A stretch of DNA of 64,000 nt from an uncultured Phascolarctobacterium sp. (lineage in GTDB: Bacteria > Bacillota > Negativicutes > Acidaminococcales > Acidaminococcaceae), in contig NZ_CALDXR010000043.1 of assembly GCF_937920985.1 (NCBI RefSeq), positions 59,135 to 123,134 on the forward strand. The letters are read 5' to 3'. Positions 9,229 through 18,949 of the stretch are shown piece after piece (the stretch's first letter is position 1; the number at the start of each line of letters is the position of its first letter). Below the pieces are notes generated by a model. The model made no database searches. It saw only the letters and a program-made list of their open reading frames with translations, and was not told the origin of the DNA. Made by a program: the position numbers and the translations under genes.

Positions 9229-10185
9229 ATGAAAAAATTGAGTATAATAGTTCCTATTTATGGGGTAGAAAAATATATTGGCAAATTTTTAGAATCACTA
9301 GTACCTAATCTATGTTCAGAAATAGAAGTGTTTTTGGTTGATGATGGTAGTAAAGATAATTGTGCTGCTATTATTGATGAATTTGCAAAAGCACATGATA
9401 ATATAGAGGTAATTCATAAAGAAAACGGAGGAGTAAGTAGTGCCAGAAATGCTGGAATTGAAAAGGCAACTGGTGAGTATATTACTTTTCTAGATCCAGA
9501 TGATTATATAGCAGAAATTTACGCAAGTACATTACTGGAGGCAGTAAAAAAATATGAAAGCCCTGATTTTTTGATTTATGATTACTATCGTGTGGAATAC
9601 GATGGAGAAGTAAAAGATAAGAGTATCACTATATTTAAAGAAGGAAGAATTGAAAAGAATATCTTTTTAAAGGAGCTAATAAAACAAAAACATATTAATT
9701 GTTCTGTTTGTACCAGCATTATTAAAAGGAAATTTTATAAATCATTAAGGTTTGATGTTAAAACTAAATATGTAGAAGACTATTTGTTTTTGACAAATAT
9801 TGCTTTGAACGTAAATGATATTGTATATTTAAAACGAAATTTATATTACTATGTTGGAAGGAAAAATAGTTTGTCAACAGGAGAGAGTTTGAGAGACAGG
9901 ATTACTGCCTTTGAAATAGCACTAGATAGATATAGAAAATACAAGGATGTGTTAGGCGATGCAAGTATTGTTTTTCCGACAAACTTGGCTTATACTGTTT
10001 TGCAAAGAGGTTATTTGGGAGAATGGGATTCTCTAATTTCTGAATGTGAAGAGTTTATAAAAAAGAATATTGGTGAGATTTTATTTGATAAAGATATCAG
10101 TTTTGGTACAAAGCGGCAGTGTATGATGGTTTATTTAGGTGTTGCTGAAAGATATATAAAATTTAAATATAAGCGGAGAGAATAA
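9229..10185 (+). CDS. Family 2 glycosyltransferase
   Basis: A 318-residue GT-A glycosyltransferase. It has the classical N-terminal GT2 start (KKLSIIVPIYGVEKYIGKFL), the first aspartates in VFLVDDGSKD, the GGVSSARNAGIEKATGEY motif, and the metal-binding DxD as FLDPDDY near residue 95. It would transfer a sugar from a nucleotide donor to the growing repeat unit at the cytoplasmic face of the membrane. Donor and acceptor cannot be deduced. It is intact and AT-rich, and follows the broken GT2 gene by 42 bp. Confidence 0.88.
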   Translation: MKKLSIIVPIYGVEKYIGKFLESLVPNLCSEIEVFLVDDGSKDNCAAIIDEFAKAHDNIEVIHKENGGVSSARNAGIEKATGEYITFLDPDDYIAEIYASTLLEAVKKYESPDFLIYDYYRVEYDGEVKDKSITIFKEGRIEKNIFLKELIKQKHINCSVCTSIIKRKFYKSLRFDVKTKYVEDYLFLTNIALNVNDIVYLKRNLYYYVGRKNSLSTGESLRDRITAFEIALDRYRKYKDVLGDASIVFPTNLAYTVLQRGYLGEWDSLISECEEFIKKNIGEILFDKDISFGTKRQCMMVYLGVAERYIKFKYKRRE

Positions 10186-10252
10186 CAACCTTGTTGATAA
10201 ACCGAGATATCATTTTATCAAAGTAAGTTTCGATATTTAGGAGTGGCTTTTA

Positions 10253-10911
10253 ATGGATTATAAAATTTCTGTTTGCGACAAAATTTATTGTTTTTTAATA
10301 CGCATAATTATAGGAACTAATAAGATACCTAAGTGTATTCTCAAACGTTCAAAAAAATATGGTAGAATAGATACACTGGGAAGATATTATTTCGATAAGT
10401 ATAGCGGGATACCTGTAGGTAAATATACTTATGGTTATGAGCATTTATATAGAGATAGTGTAAAAAAGATAGGGGCTTTTTGTTCTATTGCTGAAGGACA
10501 GCTTTTAGTAGCAAACGACCATAGGTTAGATTGGGTTACAACTAGTCCAATTGCCGCGCTCAAGGAATTTTCGTTCGTAGAAAAAATTATATGAATAACT
10601 ACATATCAGAAAATGATAGAGAAATTATAATTGGTAATGATGTTTGGATTGGAGCGGGATGCATTATTTTTGAAGGAGTAACTATTGGTGATGGCGCAGT
10701 GGTTGCAGCTGGTAGTGTAATTACAAAAGATGTTCCACCATATGCAGTAATAGGGGGCGTTAATCGTATACTTAAATATCGTTTTTCCAAAGACATTATA
10801 GAAAAATTGTTAAAAATACAATGGTGGAATTGGGATGATGAAAAAATACGAGAAAATGTTGTGTTAATGCAAGATGTAGAGGCTTTTATTGCAAAAAATT
10901 ATAATGAATAA
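10253..10911 (+). pseudogene. CatB-related O-acetyltransferase, broken by a one-base slip in an A6 run
   Basis: The first frame (10253-10594) gives the N-terminal half of a CatB/xenobiotic-type acetyltransferase: VGKYTYGYEHLY, then [27 protein letters not shown]. The second frame (10591-10911) gives the hexapeptide half: [36 protein letters not shown], then a helical tail. The split falls at the run of six A at 10581-10586; one more A gives an uninterrupted Val-Glu-Lys-Asn-Tyr-Met reading of about 219 residues. It would acetylate a polysaccharide sugar if restored. As with the GT2 gene at 8324, the defect is a single-base loss in a homopolymer. Confidence 0.75.
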
Positions 10912-10989
10912 AAATTGGAGATTATTAATGTCGCAATAGTAATGAACGCAATAACCGTATGATTAAATAATAAAGAGGAGTGAAACTTT

Positions 10990-11868
10990 ATGAAAGGCAT
11001 AATTCTCGCTGGAGGTTCTGGCACACGTTTATATCCAATTACAATGGTAACAAGCAAGCAGCTGTTGCCTATCTATGACAAGCCGATGATTTTTTATCCG
11101 CTGTCTACATTGATGCTTGCTGGCATCAAAGATATTTTGATTATCTCTACGCCGCAGGATCTGCCAAATTTTGAACGTCTTTTAGGCGATGGCAGCAGAT
11201 ATGGTATTAATCTTAGCTATAAGGTTCAGCCTTCCCCAGATGGCTTGGCGCAGGCGTTTATTTTGGGTGAAGAATTCATTGCAGGCGATAAGTGCGCTAT
11301 GATTCTGGGAGATAATATTTTCTATGGTGCAGGCATGACGAAGCATCTTCAGCAGGCTGTAGCCAATGCAGAAGGTGCAACGGTATTTGGTTATTTTGTT
11401 AATGATCCTGAGCGTTTTGGCGTGGTCGAATTCGATGCTGAGGGCAAGGCTATTTCGCTTGAAGAAAAACCTGCACAGCCTAAGAGCAACTATGCTGTTA
11501 CTGGTTTATATTTTTACGATGAAAAGGTTTGTGAGTATGTAAAAAGCTTAAAGCCTTCTGCTCGTGGTGAGTTGGAAATCACAGATTTAAACAGAATCTA
11601 TTTGGAAGATGACAAGCTTTCGGTAGTAACCTTAGGTCGGGGATATGCTTGGCTTGATACTGGTACTGTAGCAAGTCTTAATGAAGCTTCAGACTTTGTA
11701 AAAGCAGTACAAGAAAACGCAGGTATTCCTATTGCGGTTCTGGAAGAGATTGCATATCTGCATTGCTGGATTACGAAAGAGCAGCTTTTGGATGCAGCAA
11801 AAATGTATGGTAAATCTCCGTATGGACAGTATTTACAGAAGGTTGCAGACGGTAAGATTATTTATTAA
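10990..11868 (+). CDS. rmlA: Glucose-1-phosphate thymidylyltransferase
   Basis: A 292-residue protein, the usual RmlA length. It catalyses dTTP + glucose-1-phosphate to dTDP-glucose, the first step of dTDP-L-rhamnose synthesis. Visible motifs are the nucleotidyltransferase loop GGSGTRLYP (residues 8-16), the substrate segment [18 protein letters not shown], the metal-binding LGDNIFYG, and [19 protein letters not shown]. It has a good GAGGAG ribosome site. The gene is richer in GC than the upstream glycosyltransferases and heads the tight group rmlA-rmlC-rmlB-rmlD. Confidence 0.97.
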   Translation: MKGIILAGGSGTRLYPITMVTSKQLLPIYDKPMIFYPLSTLMLAGIKDILIISTPQDLPNFERLLGDGSRYGINLSYKVQPSPDGLAQAFILGEEFIAGDKCAMILGDNIFYGAGMTKHLQQAVANAEGATVFGYFVNDPERFGVVEFDAEGKAISLEEKPAQPKSNYAVTGLYFYDEKVCEYVKSLKPSARGELEITDLNRIYLEDDKLSVVTLGRGYAWLDTGTVASLNEASDFVKAVQENAGIPIAVLEEIAYLHCWITKEQLLDAAKMYGKSPYGQYLQKVADGKIIY

Positions 11869-11883
11869 GAAAGTGTGAAGCAT

Positions 11884-12429
11884 ATGCAATTTGAAAAAAC
11901 TAAGTTAGATGGGGTTGTTATTATTACACCGGATGTTTTTGGTGATAACCGAGGATTTTTTATGGAAAGCTGGAGCCAGAGAAAAATGGAAGAGGCTGGT
12001 CTGTTCTATGATTTCGTCCAGGATAATCATTCCTTGAGTAGCAAAAAAGGTGTTTTACGTGGCATTCACTTCCAAAAGGGAGATAAAGCACAGGCTAAGC
12101 TTGTGCGCTGTGTACGTGGCGCTGTGCTTGATGTGGCGGTTGATTTGCGTCATGATAGTCCGACCTATAAGCAATGGGTGGCGGTAGAACTGAGTGCTGA
12201 GAATAAAAAACAGCTTATGATTCCGCGTGGCTTTGGTCATGGCTTTGTGACCTTGACTGATGAAGTAGAATTTTTGTATAAAGCAGATAACTACTATGCG
12301 CCTGAAGCTGATGGCGGTATTCGTTGGAATGATCCAGAGATTGGTGTTGATTGGGGTATCGAGAATCCTATTCTTTCTGCCAAGGATGAAAAAAATCCGT
12401 TCTTGAGTGAATTAGGTGAAGTATTTTAA
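11884..12429 (+). CDS. rmlC: dTDP-4-dehydrorhamnose 3,5-epimerase
   Basis: A 181-residue protein starting at ATG 11884; GTG 11875 is an in-frame alternative 3 codons upstream. RmlC epimerises C3 and C5 of dTDP-4-keto-6-deoxyglucose. The cupin fold is evident: DNRGFFMESW, the catalytic histidine in LRGIHFQ, VRCVRGAVLDVAVDLR, and IPRGFGHGFVTL. Spacing of 15 bp after rmlA indicates one transcript. Confidence 0.96.
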   Translation: MQFEKTKLDGVVIITPDVFGDNRGFFMESWSQRKMEEAGLFYDFVQDNHSLSSKKGVLRGIHFQKGDKAQAKLVRCVRGAVLDVAVDLRHDSPTYKQWVAVELSAENKKQLMIPRGFGHGFVTLTDEVEFLYKADNYYAPEADGGIRWNDPEIGVDWGIENPILSAKDEKNPFLSELGEVF

Positions 12430-12470
12430 GACTAACTGATTCGTAATCAGTAGGTAGTGAGGTGTAAATT

Positions 12471-13490
12471 ATGAATATTATCGTAACCGGTGGTGCTGGC
12501 TTTATTGGCAGTAACTTCATTTTTCATATGCTGAAAAAATATCCGGATTATCGCATTATTTGTCTGGATAAGCTGACTTATGCAGGTAATCTTTCTACGC
12601 TTGAACCTGTAATGGATAATCCTAACTTTCGCTTTGTAAAAGCAGATATCTGTGACAGAGCAGCAGTGAATAATATTTTTGAAGAAGAAAAGCCTGATAT
12701 CGTAGTAAACTTTGCTGCGGAGTCGCACGTTGACCGCTCTATTGAAGATCCCGGTATTTTCTTGCAGACGAACATCATGGGCACAGCAACCTTGATGGAT
12801 GCGTGCCGTAAGTATGGCATTAAGCGTTATCATCAGGTGTCTACAGATGAAGTGTATGGCGATTTGCCGCTTGATAGACCTGACCTGTTCTTTACGGAAG
12901 AAACGCCGATTCATACCAGCAGTCCGTACTCTTCTTCTAAAGCAGGAGCTGATTTGCTTGTTATGGCATATCACAGAACCTATGGTTTACCTGTGACTAT
13001 CTCCCGTTGCAGCAATAACTACGGCCCTTATCACTTCCCTGAGAAGCTGATTCCGCTGATGATTGCTAATGCTTTGGTAGATAAGCCGCTGCCGGTGTAT
13101 GGAGAAGGCCTGAATGTACGCGATTGGCTGTATGTTGAAGACCATTGCAAGGCTATTGATTTGATTATTCATAAAGGCAGAGTAGGCGAGGTATATAATA
13201 TCGGCGGTCATAACGAGATGCGCAATATAGATATCGTTAAGCTTATTTGTAAGGAACTTGGTAAGCCGGAGAGCCTGATTACGCACGTAACTGACCGCAA
13301 AGGCCACGATATGCGTTACGCAATAGATCCAACTAAAATTCATAATGAGCTTGGCTGGCTGCCGGAAACAAAGTTTGCTGACGGCATCAAAAAGACCATT
13401 AAATGGTATTTGGAAAACCAAAAGTGGTGGAAAGATATCATTAATGGCGAGTACCAGAATTATTATGAGAAGATGTATGGAAATCGTTGA
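12471..13490 (+). CDS. rmlB: dTDP-glucose 4,6-dehydratase
   Basis: A 339-residue short-chain dehydrogenase/reductase. NAD+ binds at GGAGFIGS (about residues 7-14). The active-site STDEVYGDL segment and the YSSSK catalytic Tyr-Lys pair (near residue 153) are present. The product, dTDP-4-keto-6-deoxyglucose, feeds rhamnose and possibly the amino sugar made by the aminotransferase at 5972. The ribosome site is GTGAGGTG; a 7-bp inverted repeat (ACTGATT/AATCAGT) lies just before it. A remnant matching the 3' end lies at 7898-7962, and a weaker match to the 5' end at about 15819-15850. Confidence 0.97.
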   Translation: MNIIVTGGAGFIGSNFIFHMLKKYPDYRIICLDKLTYAGNLSTLEPVMDNPNFRFVKADICDRAAVNNIFEEEKPDIVVNFAAESHVDRSIEDPGIFLQTNIMGTATLMDACRKYGIKRYHQVSTDEVYGDLPLDRPDLFFTEETPIHTSSPYSSSKAGADLLVMAYHRTYGLPVTISRCSNNYGPYHFPEKLIPLMIANALVDKPLPVYGEGLNVRDWLYVEDHCKAIDLIIHKGRVGEVYNIGGHNEMRNIDIVKLICKELGKPESLITHVTDRKGHDMRYAIDPTKIHNELGWLPETKFADGIKKTIKWYLENQKWWKDIINGEYQNYYEKMYGNR

Positions 13491-13499
13491 GGTAATCTT

Positions 13500-14348
13500 A
13501 TGAAGGTTTTAGTAACAGGCGTAGGCGGACAGCTTGGCTATGATGTTATGCGTGAACTGCATAGCCAAGGCATAGATTGCTGTGGAGCAGATAGAGCAGA
13601 ATTTGATATTACTGATTTTGCTGCTACGAATAAATTTATTACCAACTATATGCCGGATGCTGTAATTCACTGCAGTGCTTATACTGCTGTAGATAAAGCA
13701 GAGGATGAAACGGAACTGTGCAGCAGAGTAAATGCTGATGGTACAGAAAATATTGCCAAGGTCTGCAAAGCAATTAATGCTAAAATGATTTATATTAGTA
13801 CGGACTATGTTTTCCCTGGTACCGGAGAGCAATTTTACAAGCCTGACGATGTAACTGCTCCGTGTAATGTTTATGGTCAAACCAAGCTTATGGGCGAGCT
13901 TGCAGTAAAAAAATTATTGCATAAATACTTTATTGTTCGTATCTCCTGGGTGTTTGGTGTAAATGGCAACAATTTCGTCAAGACAATGCTCAAGCTGGGA
14001 GAAACCCGTAAGGAGCTGAATGTGGTTGCCGACCAAGTCGGAAGTCCTACCTATACAGCAGACTTGGCAGTGTTGCTTGTTGATATGGTGCAGACTGAAA
14101 AGTATGGGATATATCATGCTACAAACGAAGGAGTTTGCAGTTGGGCAGACTTCGCAGAGAAGATTTTTTCTGTAGCAGGTATGGATGTAAAGGTCAATCA
14201 TATTACAAGTGCTGAATATCCTACGAAGGCTGTCAGACCGAAGAATAGCAGAATGAGTAAGGATAAGCTTGTGGAAAATGGGTTTGCACGTTTGCCGAAG
14301 TGGGAAGATGCTGTAGAGCGGTATGTAGATTTATTAAAAAATATTTAA
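13500..14348 (+). CDS. rmlD: dTDP-4-dehydrorhamnose reductase
   Basis: A 282-residue NAD(P)H-dependent reductase that completes dTDP-L-rhamnose. It carries GVGGQLGYD at residues 7-15 (cofactor loop), ISTDYVFPG and the YGQTKLMGE Tyr-x3-Lys motif. It follows rmlB by 9 bp and is the last gene of the rml group; a terminator-like hairpin follows at 14360-14400. Confidence 0.96.
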   Translation: MKVLVTGVGGQLGYDVMRELHSQGIDCCGADRAEFDITDFAATNKFITNYMPDAVIHCSAYTAVDKAEDETELCSRVNADGTENIAKVCKAINAKMIYISTDYVFPGTGEQFYKPDDVTAPCNVYGQTKLMGELAVKKLLHKYFIVRISWVFGVNGNNFVKTMLKLGETRKELNVVADQVGSPTYTADLAVLLVDMVQTEKYGIYHATNEGVCSWADFAEKIFSVAGMDVKVNHITSAEYPTKAVRPKNSRMSKDKLVENGFARLPKWEDAVERYVDLLKNI

Positions 14349-14357
14349 TAAAATAAA

Positions 14358-14413
14358 GTTTATCCCAATTTTGTGATTTATTTTACATAAATTGGGATAA
14401 TATATTTTTTTGT
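14358..14413 (+). terminator. Terminator after rmlD
   Basis: A 12-bp perfect stem, TTATCCCAATTT at 14360-14371 with AAATTGGGATAA at 14389-14400, is followed by TATATTTTTTTG. The position right after the rmlD stop fits the end of the rml transcript. Confidence 0.7.
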
Positions 14414-14534
14414 AAGAAAAGGTAACTTGAAAGCAAGATGGTGATTAAAAAGTTATATGACTTAATGTTATATATGTTGTAAAAAACGATAGTATTATCA
14501 ATTGATTGATTTGTGTTATTTATGGTGGCGCAGG

Positions 14535-15710
14535 ATGAAAATCTTATTATTTAATTTATTGCCCATGATAGATTCCAAAGGTGGAGCGGAAAAAGTATTT
14601 TGCAATATGGCGAATACAATGGTAGAAAGAGGTCACGATGTAGTTGGAGTTTGCTTGGAAAATAAAGAAGGCAAGCTGTTTTATCCGCTAGATAGAAAAG
14701 TAAAGTTTATTAATGCGGGAATAGGTTTTAAAGCATCATTAAATGTATTTGAAAAACTAAAGACTTTTTTCATAATTGATAAAAATAAACGTGGTTTGTA
14801 TCGTGAACGAATTTATGATTTAAAAAAAGCGAAAAGAATAGAAAAGATTATTGCAGAAGAAAATCCGGATGTCATTATTTCGTTTAATGATACCGCAACA
14901 CGCATATTAGAAAATAATCTTCAAACTAGAATACCTGTGATAACTATGTTTCATAATAGTGCTGAGCTTATCTTAAAAAATGCCTCTGCAGATACGCTTA
15001 AAGCTCTTGTGAAGAGTAGTGCAATACAAGTTCTTATGCCAAGCTACCGTAAGGAAGTATTGAAGTATATTAAACATGAGAATGTCATTTACATACCTAA
15101 TGTTGTGCCTCGGTATTCAGCCGGTGAATTCATAGGCGCTAAAGAAAATGTAATTATCAATGTTGCAAGATTTGATAAAGTACAGAAAAGACAATATTTG
15201 TTGGTAGAGGCGTTTAGTTTAATTGCTGCAAAGTATCCGGATTGGAATTTAGAGCTTTACGGGCAAATTGATTGGGATGCAAATTATTTTAAGGATATAA
15301 AGAGATTGGTTTCTGAGAAAAAATTAGAGAATAGAGTTTTATTTAAGGGAACAACAATTAATATTTCACAGGAACTTTTCAGAACTAAAATTTTTGCTTT
15401 CCCAAGTACTTTTGAAGGTTTTCCTCTTGCTTTAACTGAAGCAATGAGTGCAGGATTGCCTGCAGTTGGTTATAAGAATTGTACTTCTGTTAACGAACTT
15501 ATCAAGGATGGTGAGAATGGCTTTTTATGCGAAGATGGAGTAGATGCATTTGCGCAAGCTTTAGAAAAGCTTATTAGTGATGAGGAATTGCGTAATAAGA
15601 TGGGAAAAGCTGCAAAAGAAGACATGAAACAATATGATTCTGAAAAGATTTGGGATATGTGGGAAAAGCTGATTAAGCAGGTCGCACAAGGAAAGCTCTT
15701 AAATCATTAA
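14535..15710 (+). CDS. Family 4 glycosyltransferase
   Basis: A 391-residue GT-B enzyme. I use ATG 14535 (MKILLFNLLPMIDSKGGAEKV); the frame extends to 14502 without a ribosome site. The glycine-rich acceptor loop (SKGGAEKVFCNMA), the donor-binding core (NVARFDKVQKRQYLLVEAF) and the diagnostic GT4 E-x7-E motif (FPSTFEGFPLALTEAMSAG, about residue 290) are visible. Poly-sugar assembly is the expected role; donor unknown. It sits alone between the rmlD terminator and the IS remnant, so it probably has its own promoter. Confidence 0.9.
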   Translation: MKILLFNLLPMIDSKGGAEKVFCNMANTMVERGHDVVGVCLENKEGKLFYPLDRKVKFINAGIGFKASLNVFEKLKTFFIIDKNKRGLYRERIYDLKKAKRIEKIIAEENPDVIISFNDTATRILENNLQTRIPVITMFHNSAELILKNASADTLKALVKSSAIQVLMPSYRKEVLKYIKHENVIYIPNVVPRYSAGEFIGAKENVIINVARFDKVQKRQYLLVEAFSLIAAKYPDWNLELYGQIDWDANYFKDIKRLVSEKKLENRVLFKGTTINISQELFRTKIFAFPSTFEGFPLALTEAMSAGLPAVGYKNCTSVNELIKDGENGFLCEDGVDAFAQALEKLISDEELRNKMGKAAKEDMKQYDSEKIWDMWEKLIKQVAQGKLLNH

Positions 15711-15819
15711 ATTAATGACATTTAAGAAAATGTTATTTAAAATTGTAAGGAGCTGTTGTTCACGCTAATAGGTGAGGTGCGGTAATATATCCTTTTTCCA
15801 ATTGTCCTTTTTGTTAACA

Positions 15820-16318
15820 TTATCGTAACCGACGGCGTTGTATTTATAGTAAGTAAAAGCAAGGGTGACAACGTGATGTTGGCTCTTGCGGAACATATAA
15901 CACGTAAGTATATCGCATTGAAGATAACCGGCAAAACGTTAAAGAAGGCATTACTTACATAAAGGAATACTATGGTACTAAATTAAGCCAAGTGGTTAAG
16001 ATATTTATTAGCGATAATGGAAGGGAGTTATCGGAACTCTCGCAAATGGAGAAAGACACTTCTACAAAGATAGGATTAGTGCATCATTACAGTTCTTGGG
16101 AAATAGGCAGTAATGAGCGCTATAATGGTTTGCTCAGAAGATTCATCCGTAAAGGAAAGAGGATGGACAATTATAGCCGCGAAGATATTATGTTTATAGC
16201 TGATTGGTGTAATGCACTTTCTAAAAAGAAAATATCAGATGAATTATTTGACCGTGAGCTAGATAAAATCTATGCATCCTATTTTTCAAAAAGTGTGCAA
16301 CTGCTTATTGTAATTTAG
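15820..16318 (+). pseudogene. IS30-family transposase remnant
   Basis: The last 108 codons (15992-16318) encode the end of an IS30-type DDE transposase: a second catalytic Asp in KIFISDNGREL, then HHYSSWEIGSNERYNGLLRRF with the catalytic Glu. Upstream in the same frame from about 15850 the match continues (ALAEHITRKYIALKITGKTLKKA) with a stop at about 15959, and the N-terminal DNA-binding half is missing. It is a dead insertion-sequence fragment marking the left edge of the accessory island. I found no clear terminal inverted repeats. Just before it, about 15819-15850 resembles the rmlB 5' end. Confidence 0.8.
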
Positions 16319-16471
16319 AAAAAATTTTAATATAATAAAAATCGAATACATGCTATACTATTATGATTAGTAGAAACGTGAGTGAAAAAATGTTGTTATT
16401 ACATTAGTATCTATATTATGGTCATATGAGGATTTAATCGATAAATAGATTTTAGAATGGAGATAGTATTA
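16319..16471 (+). promoter_or_regulatory. Intergenic stretch before the AAA-methylase pair
   Basis: Very AT-rich. A TATACT (about 16354) and nearby AT-rich elements could serve as a promoter for the two genes that follow, but no convincing -35 can be paired. No other structure was seen. Confidence 0.25.
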
Positions 16472-18097
16472 ATGTTAACAGTAGACTATTTAAAAATAAA
16501 GGCTTTTCGTAAATTTGAAGAAGATTCAAAAATAACAATTGGCAAAAATATTACTTTGATAGTAGGTCAGAATGCAACATCTAAATCAACTGTTTTGGGA
16601 ATGATTTGTCAGCCTTTTGAATTCACGCAGAAATATAAATCCTACACAAATGTTTATGATGGTATAGAGAAAAGTAAGACTAGAACAATTTCTGGTGATA
16701 CATTTGAATCTGATTATTCCAAGGTATTTCGTATGTCTCTAAAATATGATGATCCTGAAGTAAGACAATATATATATGAAGTTGGCTTAAAATCAAATGA
16801 ACAAGAACAAGTTTTAGAAGTAAAGTCTAATAAAAGAACCGATCAAACCAACAATAAATTAAGATTTGTTGTTGGTAGAACGAGAAAGAAAGGTGAAGGT
16901 AATTATCCACACCCTGTTATATATTTAGGGCTTAGCAGATTGTTTCCTTTAGCTAATTCTAAGAATGTATCTTTAAATGAAAATTTTAATCTTACTGATG
17001 ATGAAAAGGAGTTTTATTCAAAGTGGATGGCTTCGATAACAGTTGTTCAAGAAAACACTACACCAGAATATGTATCTACAGAGTATAAGGAATTTTTAGG
17101 TTTTAAAACAGACTGTTATGATGCTGAAGCTATTTCTGCTGGACAAGATAATTTAGGACAATTTATTACAGCTGTATTATCATTTGATAGACTAAAAAAG
17201 AAGTTGGGCGAAAATTATCAAGGTGGATTATTAGTTATTGATGAGTTGGATGCTACACTGCATGTTTTAGCGCAGGAAAAGCTGTTAGAGTTTCTTATTT
17301 GGGCGTCTGAGAATTTACAACTTCAGATTGTTGCTACTACTCATTCTCAACATATAATTAAATTATGTTGTAGAAACTATAAAAATATGTCTAAAGTAAT
17401 ATACTTATTTAAACGTGAGGGAATTGTAAAAGTAGCAAACAATCCAACATTTGAAGCAATGTCTGCGGATTTAGAGGCTATAGTAGCTAAAAAAGAAGTT
17501 GCAAAGACAACAGTTTTATTTGAAGATGATAGGGGCGCAGAATTCTTTAAATTTATAACACAGAATAAATTTAGTGCTTACTTAAATATTCCATCTTATT
17601 CAAAAGGTAATGAGGTGTCATTATCATCAGATGTTTTATTAAAACTGGCTGCAAAGCGAATTAAAGAATTTGAAAATATTATTTTTGTTATAGATGGAGA
17701 CAAAGGTAATGAAATAACACGTGCTCATAGAAATCTTTTAGCACTACCATGCAAATTAGCACTCGAACACCAAATGTATTTGTTGTTAAAGGATTTGCCT
17801 GAAAATGATTCTTTTTGGGGACAAGAGCTTGGGGAATATAATAAACAGATTTGTTTTAGAAATTTTGGTAGTATTCCTAGTGCAAGTCACACTCAAGAAT
17901 ATAAAAACTGGTTTCTTTCACAAAAAGCATATTGGGGACGTGCCAATAATAAACTTTATAAGCGCTGGCAGATAGATCATAAAGATGAGTGTGTGACATT
18001 TATAAAGAAATTTGTAGAAAAACTTAAAAAAGTATCTGTTTACTCCAAACAGTTAGAGGAAATTGAAAAAGATTTACTCAAAAGCCTAGTACAGTAA
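16472..18097 (+). CDS. AAA ATPase with C-terminal TOPRIM-like domain (OLD/PARIS-like)
   Basis: A 541-residue protein; I start at ATG 16472, 9 bases after GGAG, rather than ATG 16457. The N-terminal ABC-type ATPase has a Walker A written GQNATSKST (residues 32-40), with Ser where Gly is usual. The Walker B is LLVIDELDATLH (about residue 252), followed by a TTHSQH switch. The C-terminal third looks TOPRIM-like: an acidic start (TTVLFEDDRGAEFF) and an IIFVIDGDKG Asp-x-Asp segment. This is the layout of OLD nucleases and of single-chain PARIS-type proteins, both phage-defence related. It is followed 24 bp later by a DNA adenine methylase, so the two likely act together. Function is inferred, not shown. 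Confidence 0.7.
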   Translation: MLTVDYLKIKAFRKFEEDSKITIGKNITLIVGQNATSKSTVLGMICQPFEFTQKYKSYTNVYDGIEKSKTRTISGDTFESDYSKVFRMSLKYDDPEVRQYIYEVGLKSNEQEQVLEVKSNKRTDQTNNKLRFVVGRTRKKGEGNYPHPVIYLGLSRLFPLANSKNVSLNENFNLTDDEKEFYSKWMASITVVQENTTPEYVSTEYKEFLGFKTDCYDAEAISAGQDNLGQFITAVLSFDRLKKKLGENYQGGLLVIDELDATLHVLAQEKLLEFLIWASENLQLQIVATTHSQHIIKLCCRNYKNMSKVIYLFKREGIVKVANNPTFEAMSADLEAIVAKKEVAKTTVLFEDDRGAEFFKFITQNKFSAYLNIPSYSKGNEVSLSSDVLLKLAAKRIKEFENIIFVIDGDKGNEITRAHRNLLALPCKLALEHQMYLLLKDLPENDSFWGQELGEYNKQICFRNFGSIPSASHTQEYKNWFLSQKAYWGRANNKLYKRWQIDHKDECVTFIKKFVEKLKKVSVYSKQLEEIEKDLLKSLVQ

Positions 18098-18121
18098 TTC
18101 TAATATAAGGAGCATAAAAAA

Positions 18122-18949
18122 ATGCCTACAACACCTTCACCGTTACGATATCCAGGTGGGAAAACAAAACTTTACGATATCGTGCGTGATATTATCAATA
18201 AAAATAATTTACATAATACGTATATTGAACCATTTGCTGGTGGTGCTGGTTTGGCATTAAAGTTACTTTTTAAAAATGATGTAAAAAAAATTATTATTAA
18301 TGATTCAGACTTAGCTATATATGCATTATGGTATTCCGTTTTGAATCATACTGATCAACTTTGTGATTTTGTTAAAACAGTAGAGTTTAGTGTAAAAAAA
18401 TGGCGTGATATGCAAAGAATATATTATAACAAAGAAGAATATGATTTGTTAACAATCGGTAAGGCAACTTTGTTCTTAAATCGCGTTAATGTATCAGGAG
18501 TATTAAAGGGAGGACTGATTGGAGGGATTAACCAAGAAGGAAACTATGGCATGGATGCAAGATTTAATAGAGTATCACTTGTAGAGAAAATTAGAGAGAT
18601 AGGGGAAAAAAGGGATAGAATTTTAGTATATGGACTAGATGTATTTGATTTTTTGGATTCCGATATTTTTAAAGGACAGAGTAACGGATTGGTAAATTTT
18701 GATCCGCCTTATGTTGGTAAAGGCGGACAGTTGTATTTAAATTACTTTACGGAAGCTGATCATACTAGATTAAAAAAACGAATAACTAAGATAAGAAAAA
18801 AATGGATTGTAACCTATGATAACTGTGAATTTATTGAAAAACTATATTCTAACTATCGAAGTTCTCTTATTGATGTTACTTATGGTACTAATGTAGGTAA
18901 AAGAGATAAAGAATTTATGTTTTATAGCCATAATTTGATTATTCCTTGA
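18122..18949 (+). CDS. D12-class DNA N6-adenine methyltransferase (Dam-like)
   Basis: A 275-residue DNA methylase of the D12/Dam class. It opens with the family hallmark SPLRYPGGKTKL, then has SAM motif I (IEPFAGGAGLALKLL, about residue 38) and catalytic motif IV NFDPPYVG (about residue 194). D12 enzymes methylate adenine, often in GATC, but the site cannot be told here. Gene order ATPase-methylase with 24 bp spacing implies one operon. Both genes are far more AT-rich than the core genes downstream, consistent with transfer. It could protect host DNA from its partner, or be an orphan methylase. Confidence 0.9.
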   Translation: MPTTPSPLRYPGGKTKLYDIVRDIINKNNLHNTYIEPFAGGAGLALKLLFKNDVKKIIINDSDLAIYALWYSVLNHTDQLCDFVKTVEFSVKKWRDMQRIYYNKEEYDLLTIGKATLFLNRVNVSGVLKGGLIGGINQEGNYGMDARFNRVSLVEKIREIGEKRDRILVYGLDVFDFLDSDIFKGQSNGLVNFDPPYVGKGGQLYLNYFTEADHTRLKKRITKIRKKWIVTYDNCEFIEKLYSNYRSSLIDVTYGTNVGKRDKEFMFYSHNLIIP

